This document shows positions 50,608-61,200 of a stretch of DNA of 64,000 bases, in pieces. Origin of the DNA: Pohlia nutans. Its lineage: Eukaryota; Streptophyta; Bryopsida; Bryales; Mniaceae. A program made the translations under genes and the position numbers. Within the stretch, counting starts at the first letter, position 1. The number at the start of each line of letters is the position of its first letter. Under the pieces are notes generated by a model that saw nothing but the letters and a program-made list of their open reading frames with translations, was not told the DNA's origin and searched no databases. The stretch spans positions 17,019,955 to 17,083,954 of the forward strand of contig CM040102.1 of NCBI GenBank assembly GCA_022496805.1, read 5' to 3'.

Positions 50608-51658
50608 GCTGCTAAATCCAACATGGTACTATGATTTATCTTCCGTCTAATTTGAGTACTAGTTTTTGTTGGTTTCTCTATGATGTGGCCATCCAAGACC
50701 CCAGGCGAGTAGTGGTGTCTGAGATGTGATCAATGAAGTTCACTCGATGTTTATTTGTATGCAAGGTGCACAGAACTTGGTTGAACTGTCATTGTCATGT
50801 GCAGGCTCATGCAACCAGCTATGAAAGGTTAGTGCTGGCAATGGTTACTGCATGGTTACAGGGTCAAATTGGAGAAGTACTTGATTTGCATTTTCAGGTA
50901 CGTCGTTCATGAAGCTCGTATGTCCCTTTTATTTTATGTCATCCACCTTGTACATGTTGTGTGAGATCAAGATCATTAAAAAGCTAGACCTTTCTGTATG
51001 ATTCATTTAGAGCTGTGTTTCTGAATTATGCATCAATAAGTCGGAAGATCTTCCGCAATCCATTTATGGTTTTCCAAGTGATTTCAAGGATCTCACAACA
51101 ATGCTTCACTCGCTCAAAGTCCACCTTTGATTAACTAAAAATACGAATGTCATGTTGTTTCTCTCTGACATGTGTTTTTAATATTTCTTACCAACATCTC
51201 TTTGACAATTATCCGACTCATGAGATTACTCTAGATTTTAGATTCTTTAAGTGTCACTAGGAGAAAAGAGGGACTTGTACACTGAACATGTTCACTCAGA
51301 TGTGACCAAATTCATTCAAAAGTGGCCAAATTCACTCAGATTCCCACTCCAGGCTGAGTGAACAAGTTCCTCTTTTCTTCTAGTGTGTGCTGGTTGTGTC
51401 AACAATAATGCCATATCTAGCCTGACAGAAGGAGATGCATTCCACACAATATTTACCCTACATATGCATGTTTTCAGCTTCTGGCACAGTTTCCAAAAGA
51501 TTTGGCCTCTCTTAAAAGAACTCAAACTATCTGCTTTTACATGGGACGACAACATGATATGTTACGGTTGGCTAAGCAGGTTAGTGACACCATCTCTGGC
51601 AGACACAAAAAGTGTCTAGTTGGAAACAAGTAGTAAAATTGTTATGTATTGGAACCAC
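50608..51658 (+). pseudogene. Captured fragment of the TTC38-like gene (exons 3 and 4 with flanking introns)
   Basis: This stretch is a close copy of the sense strand of 61304-62203, starting at the last bases of exon 2 (GCTGCTAAATCC) and ending in intron 4 (GTATTGGAACCAC). Exon 3 (50805-50897) and exon 4 (51478-51579) are uninterrupted, with splice sites intact. Exon 4 carries Ala-to-Thr and Glu-to-Lys changes. The copy is broken by one 131-bp CACTA-type insertion at 51255. It has no start codon or remaining exons, so it cannot make the TPR protein. Perfect inverted repeats bracket it on both sides (see the TIR entry). Confidence 0.93.
51255..51385. mobile_element. 131-bp CACTA-type MITE, TSD TGT
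   Basis: Termini are CACTAGGAGAAAAGAGG and its near inverse ending CTTTTCTTCTAGTG. It is flanked by TGT at 51252-51254 and 51386-51388. The paralogous parental sequence at about 61574 lacks the element and has a single TGT, giving a genuine empty site. CACTA termini and a 3-bp duplication are the signature of the CMC/EnSpm superfamily. Confidence 0.92.
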
Positions 51659-51696
51659 AAAATTCTCAAATTTGAGAAGTACTACTTACTACTTTT

Positions 51697-52605
51697 CCTA
51701 CAGCGTTTGTTTGCGAGCGTTGCCTGCCTCAGTCTTGGAATCTTTTTTAAGAATCAGAAACTGAAACATTCAACACACAGATCACTTGAAGCACACATCC
51801 TGATCTCAGACTTTTAACGAAAAGGAAAACGATCGATCTCGCAAAAACTTTTAACGAAAAGGAAAACGATCGATCTCGCCAAGTCTCCTCCAATTCCTCC
51901 CGCTATGGCTTTCAATTGCAAGAGCTCCACTCTCTCCTCTCATGGCACAAGGTGCCGAATTCTGCACGTCGACTTAACACATAGCGCGTGATGCATTGAG
52001 AATCTACGTTCTGATAAAAACCTGTAAGTCGGAGTATCATATGTTTCATGTGTTATTAAGAGATGCAGTGATTTGGAAGGAGAAACTTCACTTCCCTTAA
52101 GTTGGTGAAATTCCATGATTGTCCAATTTAGACATGAAGCAGTGTTACAAGCGGAGTGGTTGAACCATGAGACTTGTCAGTGTGGATATACTCGATATTT
52201 CACTTGTGCACTCACAATTCAAGTTGTGAGCCTTGAAACTTCTTACAGCAAGCAGCCTGTGAGCTCTAAACCTTAACTTAAGGAATTAAGGTTTCTAGAA
52301 ACAGGAGGAGATTGATCGACATGTCCACAACTTTGAGAAGCAAATTCGGCAGACAGTACAAACAAATATGTTGGCTCTTTATTCAAGACGTCCAATTCAC
52401 AATTTGAAGTACTCACATGTATATTGACCTGAAATGAAATAGTAGTAACGTGATTTGCTCTCCAGGCACGAATTAGAGCCTGTCGAATCTGTGCTAGCTA
52501 GAGCTATGTCCGACACTGCGACTGGGCAGCATGATGAACAATTAATTTACGCTTCTGCAGGGTGCCACGCTGGCCGTCGGGGCTACCTTCGGCTGAGTCT
52601 CCTGG
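51697..52605. other. Spacer between the Pack-type element and the frameshifted gene
   Basis: Contains a 27-bp direct repeat around CTTTTAACGAAAAGGAAAAC (51810-51875). No coding block. Confidence 0.6.
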
Positions 52606-53990
52606 TCAGCTTCCTTCCTTATCCTCCTTATCCTCCCCCCAATCCTCCATGGCAATGAGCTCTTCCGCTGGAATCTCCCAAGCAAACGCTTCTGGGTTTT
52701 GCTCATATTCTGCCAGATCGTCAGCAAACGCTAGCGGCAGACCAGACGCTTCTGGGATTTGCTTATGTTCTGCCAGATCGTCAGCAAACGGTAGCGGCAG
52801 ACTAATTGTGGTATAATTTGCGGCCGATCGTGTGATGAACTTCTTTTTCATGTGCTTCTTGAACTGCATCATGCTTTCTAATAATGCTTTACCCAAACCC
52901 CCCGCATCATCCAACCCCAGCTCCTTGAACGTAGCCTTCTCATATCTGCCTGGGTCTTCGATCGCATTGATGATCTCCGTGGTAAAGTAGACCAACAAGG
53001 GTCCCGCGATGGGAACAAGTCCTAGGCCAAACCCAAGCACACTGTCAAGTGTGGCTGCTATCTTAGAGGGTTTGCGCTCAGAGTATTTTATTTCCACCCC
53101 GTGCAATCTCTCTAGAAATGTGTTCAGAGGCAAGCCGTATAGGCTGATGTTTCCCTCCACTTGTCCACCTCATAGCACACGTTCTTGTCACTGGAATCCC
53201 ACGGATTAGTACGGTAAGGCACGGTATCCCATCTAAGCAGCTGGAAGGGAGCAAGAACGTCATCAATCTCCCGACGCCCACGGGGCATCAGCAGTATATC
53301 ATACATCATCTTGATGTCTACACGCATCGTGGCTGGCGAGTGGCCCCAGAACAGCCCCAGTCTCTTGTCCCCCTTCCATAACCAGTTGGTGTGTTTCTGA
53401 TTCTTGTCTTCATAGAAGCCTTCTTCTGCGATCCTGCCCTGCAAGCTCCTGAAGTTGATCTGCACGTACGCACACTCTGACTGCGCGTCGGGTAAGGCGT
53501 TCTGCGCGACCGGTAAGAGGATACCGCGAATGGGCCACGCCATGTCGATCCACACGTAGGGCGCTTCGTCGGGCTTGGGCATAGGCACGGCTATAAACTT
53601 GGGGCGAACTTCTTTCTTATCGCCCGGGCTCTCGGCGTACGCGTGAGCCTCCCAGAACGTGTCATTCCTACTATCGATGGCTATCTCCATACAGCGCGAA
53701 ATCTTCCCTCTGGCGAACGGTGCCTTGCTGTACATTACGCAGATTAGCTTGTGCTGGTTGATAGCATTCCTCGCAGTCTTGTTCCATCTTTCCTCCTGAG
53801 AACGACCCGACGAGTTGTCTAAGGGCTTGAGGTCGGCATTATAGTACGTCGAATGGTTGATCTTGTTGGTTACAAGCTCGAGGATCATGTGCTGATAAAA
53901 GTCCTTGAGGTCAGCCATGCTGTAACCCGGGTGGTCGAGACACCCCATGGGCAGATACCCCGTTCCCGCAGGATCAGCTTGCAGCGCCAT
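52606..53990 (-). pseudogene. Intronless GC-richer gene of unknown function, split by a -1 frameshift (or two adjoining reading frames)
   Basis: The first frame starts at the ATG 53990-53988 (MALQADPAGTGYLPMG) and stops at 53124 (288 aa). A GTG-initiated extension upstream to 54038 is open but has no ATG. The second frame, 53160-52606, is open for 184 codons, overlaps the first by 37 bases, is offset by -1, and has no ATG for its first ~90 codons. The simplest reading is one ancestral protein of about 460 aa with a frameshift near 53126-53166. The first part is Trp/Tyr-rich and soluble (KDFYQHMILELVTNKINH, VWIDMAWPIRGILLPV). The second part has a Gly-rich hydrophobic segment LGFGLGLVPIAGPLLVYF followed by an amphipathic helix and an acidic tail. 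I do not recognise the family. Lack of introns and higher GC than the neighbours suggest transfer, perhaps from a fungus, but that is inference. A functional 288-aa product from the first frame alone is possible. Confidence 0.62.
52681..52800 (-). repeat. Two 60-bp tandem units in the 3' end of the frameshifted gene
   Basis: 52681-52740 and 52741-52800 are two units of exactly 60 bp with a handful of differences. They encode PFADDLAEHKQIPEASGLPL-type 20-residue units (FADDLAEHKQIPEA and FADDLAEYEQNPEA). The repeat keeps the reading frame, so it arose or was kept while the frame was coding. It lies just before the acidic C-terminus (AEELIAMEDWGEDKEDKEGS). Confidence 0.9.
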
Positions 53991-54196
53991 CGTTGTGGAC
54001 GCACAGCCAACAATCGACACACGTCTGATCACGAGCACGACGACTCGATCAGCAAAACTCCAATGAACCTCGAATGCTGGTTGCTACAACTCGTGATGAG
54101 TGAGTAGAGATGATTCTACCGTGCCCAAGCGAGGCTTATATGTAAGAATGTTTGAGGCTCCTCGATACGATCGCTTGAGGATCACAGCTTCAGACT

Positions 54197-54379
54197 CAGC
54201 GTGATCATGCCTACCCAAGAATTTATGTGGTTCATGTGTAACTCGAACTTAGTCAGACTCACGGCTTCCGATGATTGCCTATCAGCGACAGCGTGATCAT
54301 GCCTACCCAAGCATGTGATTCATGTGTAACTCGAACTTAGTCAGATGGCTTCCGAAGATCGCCTATCAGCTAGCGACAG
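54197..54379. repeat. 92-bp tandem duplication upstream of the frameshifted gene
   Basis: CAGCGTGATCATGCCTACCC begins at 54197 and 54289; the units continue through CATGTGTAACTCGAACTTAG and GCCTATCAGC. It lies about 210 bases upstream of the ATG at 53990, so it may be part of that gene's promoter. Confidence 0.88.
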
Positions 54380-54414
54380 CCCTTTCCGGAGACGATGAAT
54401 AAACAAACCAGAAT

Positions 54415-54535
54415 ACAATAGCACTCCCCCGGTCTCGCCGGCCCTTGTTTTGTATTTGTAGTCTGTGGCTTTTTTTCTTTTTGCAATGAAGGGTTCTCCT
54501 ATGTTTGTGTCAAAAAAGAAAGAAAAGAATACAAT
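54415..54535 (+). repeat. Possible 3' end of a non-LTR retroelement
   Basis: CCCGGTCTCGCCGGCCC, then TTGTTTTGTATTTG, TTTGCAATGAAGGG, TGTGTCAAAAAAG. This resembles 3'-UTR ends of plant L1-type elements as I remember them. No upstream coding part. Confidence 0.4.
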
Positions 54536-55250
54536 AGCACGGAGTCCAAAAGGTGATGATTTCCTAACAATTCGCTGCGAGTTCTGTTATGTTAGTGATG
54601 TGTAGCACGCTCAATCATGAAGAATCCAGATCATGCTCACACATGCAAGACACCGATCCATTGCAATAAAGCGCGACTTTATTGAAACCTGGTGCAAGAA
54701 ATAATTATGCTTCCACCTTTCAGAAATTTAACCTATTAGGGCCGCTTTACACAAGCACCAAAAAAGTCGGGCCAGACTATTTTGGTGCCATTTTAATACC
54801 AAAGACTGCATACATGACCATTTCGTATCATTTTATCCATAATAGGTTGGTATGGAGGTTGACACCAAATTATCTTAATTGCGATTCAATGCACCATCAT
54901 GGCACCATGTTCACATGCTTTGAAGTTCCTCATGAGGGGCCAAGCCATTGATGGGGCCAATTCATGGCAAAATCCTCTCTTGAGATTGATCCATTTCTGA
55001 TCACCCCTCTTTTACAGACTTTGTGGATAACTCTACTGTTGTCCAAAAACTGACTTCAATAATTCCTGTACTCTCTGGAGCCACAAGCAGCAGGAAAGGG
55101 CGTTTTGAATCAGTAAGGTACCTTACCCATTGTTCTCTCCCAATCCAAAATCCGATTCCTCTCTATAAAATTCATAGATTTCAACATAAAAAATGAACAT
55201 TTGCAAACAGGGACATTAATAGGTAGTCCTACCTTTACTACACCGATTAA

Positions 55251-56058
55251 CCCCTAAGCAGCCTGGCGTCCATATTTTGGACGTTTTTGAGGGACAGTCA
55301 ACTTTGAAGAGCTGTAATTTTTGTAAAACATGTCTGATTTTTTTGATATTTTGAGAAAACTCTTCTCATGATGTATGAAATGTGTGGTAAAATTTCAGAT
55401 CAATCCGAGTTGAATTGAATTTTGGGTGATCATTTGAAAGTAGGTATCTTTTTTTTGGACAGTTTCTGTGAATTTTGATGACAGCAACTTTGGGGGCTTG
55501 TATCTCCTTCATCCCAAGTCCGTTTTCAATAAAAACTTGTTGGATTTAATTCCCCTTGAATTCTAGTTATCATGGAAAAAATTTCATGTCAATCCATGTT
55601 TTTGTGAATTTTTGGAGTGATTTTAGTGCACGGGTCTAGTTTGAACACTTTTTGCTTTTTGGGTCAAATGGGTCACTTTTTGGGCTACTTTTTGACATTG
55701 CAAGGCCATTTTAGGGCACATTAAATTTTTTTCATGAGGCTTTTTTGGTACCAATGTGTTTATATGATGATTTTGAACTACTTCATAGTCGAAAGTTTTT
55801 TCATTTGAGTAATTTTAAAAACGAATTTCATCTCTGACTGTGTTGTTAGCAAAATTTCAGCATCCTTTTTTAGCACTAAAACACTATGATCTTGCAATGT
55901 ATATGGCCAAATGACTCCAAAATTGATCCACATGATCTACAACATGTATGTTAGAAGATTGTACGGTTGAGATTTTTTTACCTCATTTACATTTAGAACT
56001 ATAACACATCAAAAGCGATGATGATTTTAAGCTCAAAATAGCTAGGGACCTTTAGGAA
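55251..56058. mobile_element. 808-bp TTAA-flanked TIR element (family L)
   Basis: TTAA at 55247-55250 and 56059-56062. The left end is CCCCTAAGCAGCC and the right end is degenerate (CCTTTAGGAA). Non-coding. Confidence 0.75.
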
Positions 56059-56062
56059 TTAA

Positions 56063-56235
56063 GGTAACTATATCTTAAAGAGAAATTAAGGTAACTATAT
56101 CTTAAAGAGAGCATTTACTTTAAAGCATGCGTATCTATTATAGTGTGACATTTCAGCCTTGAAATGTCATACTGTTGTATATACACACACTCTATAATAA
56201 AAATGCTCTTTGTAAGATATATTTACGTTACTGCC
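56063..56235. mobile_element. ~173-bp TIR element (family R), left end duplicated
   Basis: GGTAACTATATCTTAAAGAG occurs twice at the left. The right end CTTTGTAAGATATATTTACG is its diverged inverse. It abuts the family L element through TTAA 56059-56062. Confidence 0.65.
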
Positions 56236-58231
56236 ATCAGTGTAAGTCATAGTAATTCAATATTCTCACAATAATTGTGGTATTAGAACAAAGTGTGACT
56301 CACAGTATTTGAAAATTCTCACAGTGAGCAGTGGGGACTGTAAGACTAATTGAGTATTTGTTCAATTGAGCATTTCCAACATAACAATCTCAAAAAGCCA
56401 ACATATTGAACATATTAACTCTCATTAGAAATATCCTTTAAATCTCACTTCTACTTTCATTGTACGTTTTTGTATTGACCTCCTTACAATGCATGTAATT
56501 GAAAATTCACTGCATGTTCGGAACAAATTTGAATCTTAAACCCAAGGTGCAGTGGTAACCACCAAAGATAGCATCACACAAGAAAATTCCCCATAGTCTT
56601 GTGCCGAAGGGAAAAGCAAAGAGAGCACATTGGTTGTGAGAAAAAGAATGATGTTATCTTAGGGTTCCACCTCTTAAATAGAGACTTGGGTTTAAAAACA
56701 ATGACTATTGAACACATATGGATGGTCAATTACTTTGAAATTGGATGGTACTCAAGGATAGAACTCAAGGACCAAATCTGCAAAGTTACCTTCTAATCAA
56801 GGAGAAGGATGCACAAGATGGCAATTTCTTCAAAAAACAATAGAGTTAACCGAAAAGAAGCCCATGTAACCTCCCTTTTTGCCCTCCTTCTAACCTCTCT
56901 TTTGAGCTATAGTTAGATTGAATAGTGTCTTGTCACAACTTGTCCCCTTGTAGACCATGGACTTGGAGCTTTGGTAGGAGGTGTGGAAGTCATTGCGAGG
57001 TGTGGAGAATACTGACAGTGGCTTGCTTTAGATTGTCTCCTAACTCATCATGAACTAGTTTTTGGTCTATTTATATTTCAATATGATCGAGTTCAAGAGG
57101 AGTTTGCTAAAACTTTCCTCTTTGAGCTGACGTTTCGATTAACTCTAATGTTTCGGCTCACATTCACTTAAAACTCAAATAGCTAATCAATTGAACATGA
57201 TCTATTAGAGTTAACCGAAAACAAAACAGGTGTTCTGACCCGCAAAATTTCAAGAAGTCAGGCTGCATGCCCTCTTTAAGTGTAACCGAAATCAAAGCTC
57301 TAAGGGACGAAGATACCCTCTATTTTCAATTTTAGACACGAGCTCCAAGTTGTGAGAGCCAACTAATCAATGCAATCACCTAATTATATCTCAAGTCGAT
57401 GTGGGCCATTGCCTCCAAGCCTTGGCTCTCTTTGAACTCACCTTCATCTCAGTTTTGCCTCCTTTGTGACGGCAAAACTAGTTTATACTCCTTTCTATTT
57501 TGAATTCTTTGGAAACCATGCTAGTTTGCTTGGCTGCCTTCAACACGGGTCAAACTCACCTCACCTAACATGTATTTTCTCCTCTTTTCGGTGAACTCCA
57601 TTGTCAAGGTTACATAACATTGTTAAGCCCTAGACTTTGTACCCCTACTAATGTTTCCAAGATTCTCTCCAATGCTCTTGAATGCTCTTTGTTTTCACAT
57701 CTTGAGTTTATCTTGCTTGACTTCTACTAAATTCCCTCATAGACAGGTGTCATCCTTCACTTCATGTTCCAAGAAAAGTTAATGTATCAGTAAAAAAAAA
57801 CCAACCAAGCAGTAGGCGGTGCAGTACTCTACTGCATAAGAATGCTATGTATCAGAGAGGCTATGAGAGCAGATCATTTTGTTTTGCAATGTATTGTTTT
57901 TTTTTTGTCAAGTTGTGCTCATCTGGCACACCATATCGGTAGTGTTGCTCACTGGCACATGCCATGGTAGTCCTAGTTCTATACAGAGAAGCTTCTTTAG
58001 GATATAAGATAGCCTGACACAAGGGCAATAGCATTCAGGGTCAGGTCGTTGAGTCATCGAACACCATGTAACACCGAATAGGAAAAACCTATAGCAATGT
58101 GACTGAGAAGTGTTACGAGGGAAATATTGCGTATGCTCTACGCAATTGCAGTTTGCTCAATATAAAACAGCTGCAGATAGCATAGGAAAGCTCTCAGGAG
58201 GTCATTACTGGATAAGTGATAATTTATATCT
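56236..58231. other. Intergenic, 3' flank of the TTC38-like gene
   Basis: No splice-bounded coding block. Repeated AGAGTTAACCGAAA motifs (56845, 57210) only. Confidence 0.5.
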
Positions 58232-61200
58232 CTACTCAGCTGTTTCCAGAGTGATGACTCTTGCAGCAGCGCTGGTTGCCTTGGCTTCTTCTCCTGCGCC
58301 TACATATGCTTTTGCCTGTCACACCTCATATATGAACTCTCAAGCAGATAGTCTTTTCAATATGCACAACTCTGCAATAAATGCTTTTAGATGAGAAAGC
58401 GGGAAAAACTGTATGACAGTTATGACATCATTGCGGATAGTTCAAAGATCCCAGTGCAACTTTCGATCTCATTAATGTTAAAATATTTTCACCCAGAAAT
58501 TCAGCACGGTTTGATAGCAGCTTACCAGAACATGCCAAGAGAAAGGAATCTCACTCCTTTCCAACACACGTTGCTCCGCAACTTCTACGACTGGCATACC
58601 AAAACAAAAACTCATATACTGAGAAGGGAGATATGATAACATTGCCGCGAGGAGTTGCTAAAGAAAGAACGATGCAAAATATGAGCTGTTCCATAACTCT
58701 CAAGAGACCGACCTGGCAAGGGTTCTCCAGCACTTAACAAAGCGTCACACCACAACTCTTGGAAGACGTCCAGCTGCTCATCAGATGCGCCCATGACCTG
58801 AGTGCCATGAAAAACAAGCATCCCATTCTTCAATTTCTAATCAATAATGTAGAACGCACAACAAGAACAGGATAACAGGAATCAGGAATGGCCTTCAAAA
58901 ACATCCAGTATACTTTCCCTAACCATTTGTGCAGTAGGTAGCGACACCATGCCCTTACCTTATACTTGGATAAGTTGGAATCAAGACCCAACAACTCGCA
59001 AACAGCTCCAAAATTGCGGATTCCATACTCATACAACGCCTTTGCAAGCTGCAATCACCAAAAGCCGGAGACCAACTTAACGCACCAAATTCCTAGTAGG
59101 TGTTGACTTTTATCAAATCACCCAGAGTGCTAGCTCTATGCCATACAAACAAAATTGCTTGTCAAGAATATGAGTAAATTACATACTGAAATCACGGGTT
59201 GCAAAGGTTTACGTTGATCCTCCTCCATTTCTTCCACTCTGCAATAAAGAATGACGCACAGACCATCAAAATTACTCTTCTATATAGATCTGTGGCTGAG
59301 CAAACAGCTATTCATCTTGACACTGAAGGAGCGTGTTGATACGTGACTATTTGCCAAGAACAGAGATATAAGCGGATATTCTTCAGATATTTGAGTAAAG
59401 TTTCTTTCAATTAAAACTATTAGAACTATATAGATGTAAAAATAATTGCAGTACCAAAGCCAGGCTATACCTTATCAGGCTTACCTGAGCGTGAGATTCT
59501 GGATCAGCCGCTGGGCCTCTGCCTTGTGACCTCCTCGCGATAGCCCCCAAACCAACAAGAGGTCCTCTAGCCACTCAGTATGCCACCTTCGCTGTAAATG
59601 GTTCAACCAAACACAAAATTAGCACATTCAAGCACAAGGCTTTCGTTGCGTCGGATCAGCTTGTCGATATTCTCTAATCACACTGCCATTACAGGAACAA
59701 TGAGTCACCTCTATTTTATAAGGGCATATAAACGCAGCATAGACAAGATTAGACTCTCTACTACAAAACTGAGCTCCTACCTCATCGAGAAGGCATGTCT
59801 TCATGGCAGCTAGTCGTGAAGTGACAGCATCCTGATGTCCTCTAATATCAAGACGCAGCAGAAGCCCAAGTGCATTTAAACAATCCTGACACAAAAACGT
59901 CACAAATAAAAATGCAGCTTCAAATTTTAGTACTCCTAGACGCAATTTCACAATTCTTGGGTAAATACCACTAGCACTAAGATTGTACTGCTCAAATGCA
60001 ATAGGCGGAGGACAGGAGCTTGTAACTCAATTATTCAAGGTCTGCTAACAGTATCAACGGTTCTGTTTAGTCTGAGCTTCCTTATCAAAGGTCCTAGCGA
60101 GAGGCACCCACTTCGTCATTGTCCCAAATTTTGGAATGGAATAGGAGTGAAATATGCAAGAAAACCTGCGAATTATCAGGAGTGGCATTGCTGCCCCAAA
60201 TATGAGTATCATAGATTGCAACAACCCTTTCCAAGACGTCTTTGCCTCCCTGCTCCAACTCGCACAATGCTAAGTGCCACCAGTTATGAGTATACCTGTA
60301 AAAGTGAACGAGAAACAAGTATTAGAACTTCAAACTATCTGTTCATTGCAAAAATTTGTTAATTAAAATATAGAGGTAATGGTTAGTTTGCATAAGCGGT
60401 TCAAGTCCAGAAACAACTAGAAGCTTACAGAATTCACCAGTACTGACTGGCTCACATACCCATGGTACTTTCTACTCATCTTTACCATTCTAAGAGATTT
60501 TCCCATATCTTGCCCTCATTTGATCTCCCAGGTTTAACGGAACTTCACCAAAAAAAGTGACGAGGATTAATCAGATCTGATGTAGGAAGATACAAAATAG
60601 GAGAATTACATGAATGAACAGCAAGAGGTCCAGGTGTCACAGCAACTAGCTGCAAATGTCAATGCTTCTTTGAAACGACACTCGTGCTGTAGTACGTGGA
60701 CCAGCTGCACCAACAGCAAACATGTTTAAGAGATTTCAGCACTTCATAGACTATGATTAACATAAAATATTTGAGTTACAAGTTTCATAGAAAAAAACTG
60801 GGCATGAATTCAAGACACTTTCGTCAAACGCATAAAGATATAAGCCGAAGTATTTCTAATATGCTTGGAAAGAGAGTCTAGCCAAAAAGTGATGATGAGC
60901 AACATTGGGCAAAGTCATAGTTCCGCACAATGTGCATGTAAGTTACAGCAGACCCGCACCGCATGTTGACCCCACACATCAAGGGGATCAATTTGAAGTG
61001 CCTTCTTAGCTGCAATTTCTGCTTCTCTCATTCTCCCTCCTGCTTCCAATAGAGCAAACGCCAGCATTCCATACATGAACGGACTTTCCTTGTTTGCAGG
61101 CAGTACCTGTTCATGTACAGGTTTCCATGAATCCGTAAGCCTTTCTATCAAGCTCATTTTCTGGTGCAAATTTTAAACACATTATGGTTACTGAAAATAA

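Larger units (their letters stand above)
50581..51696. mobile_element. Pack-type TIR element carrying a TTC38 gene fragment
   Basis: The 27 bases 50581-50607 are the exact reverse complement of 51670-51696. The left copy abuts the captured gene fragment directly and the right copy is 11 bases beyond its end. Neither TIR sequence exists at the parental locus. The left terminus is also internally duplicated: an 18-bp unit TCTCAAAAGTAGTAAGTA occurs twice (50559-50576, 50577-50594). I could not identify a target-site duplication, so the true outer borders may lie further out, and the superfamily (Mutator-like or other) is undetermined. Confidence 0.75.

Noticed and set aside
53140..53152. GGGAAAC heptamer (minus strand) at the frame junction, resembling a programmed -1 slippery site
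   Set aside because: It is not in the required register in the first frame (reads A GG|GAA|AC A rather than G|GGA|AAC), so it does not explain a shift from frame one to frame two.
58612..58833. Reading through the last third of the TTC38-like gene as one open frame ending at 58612
   Set aside because: Family alignment places an acceptor at 58798 and a donor at 58712, with two further in-frame exons that match the known C-terminus.
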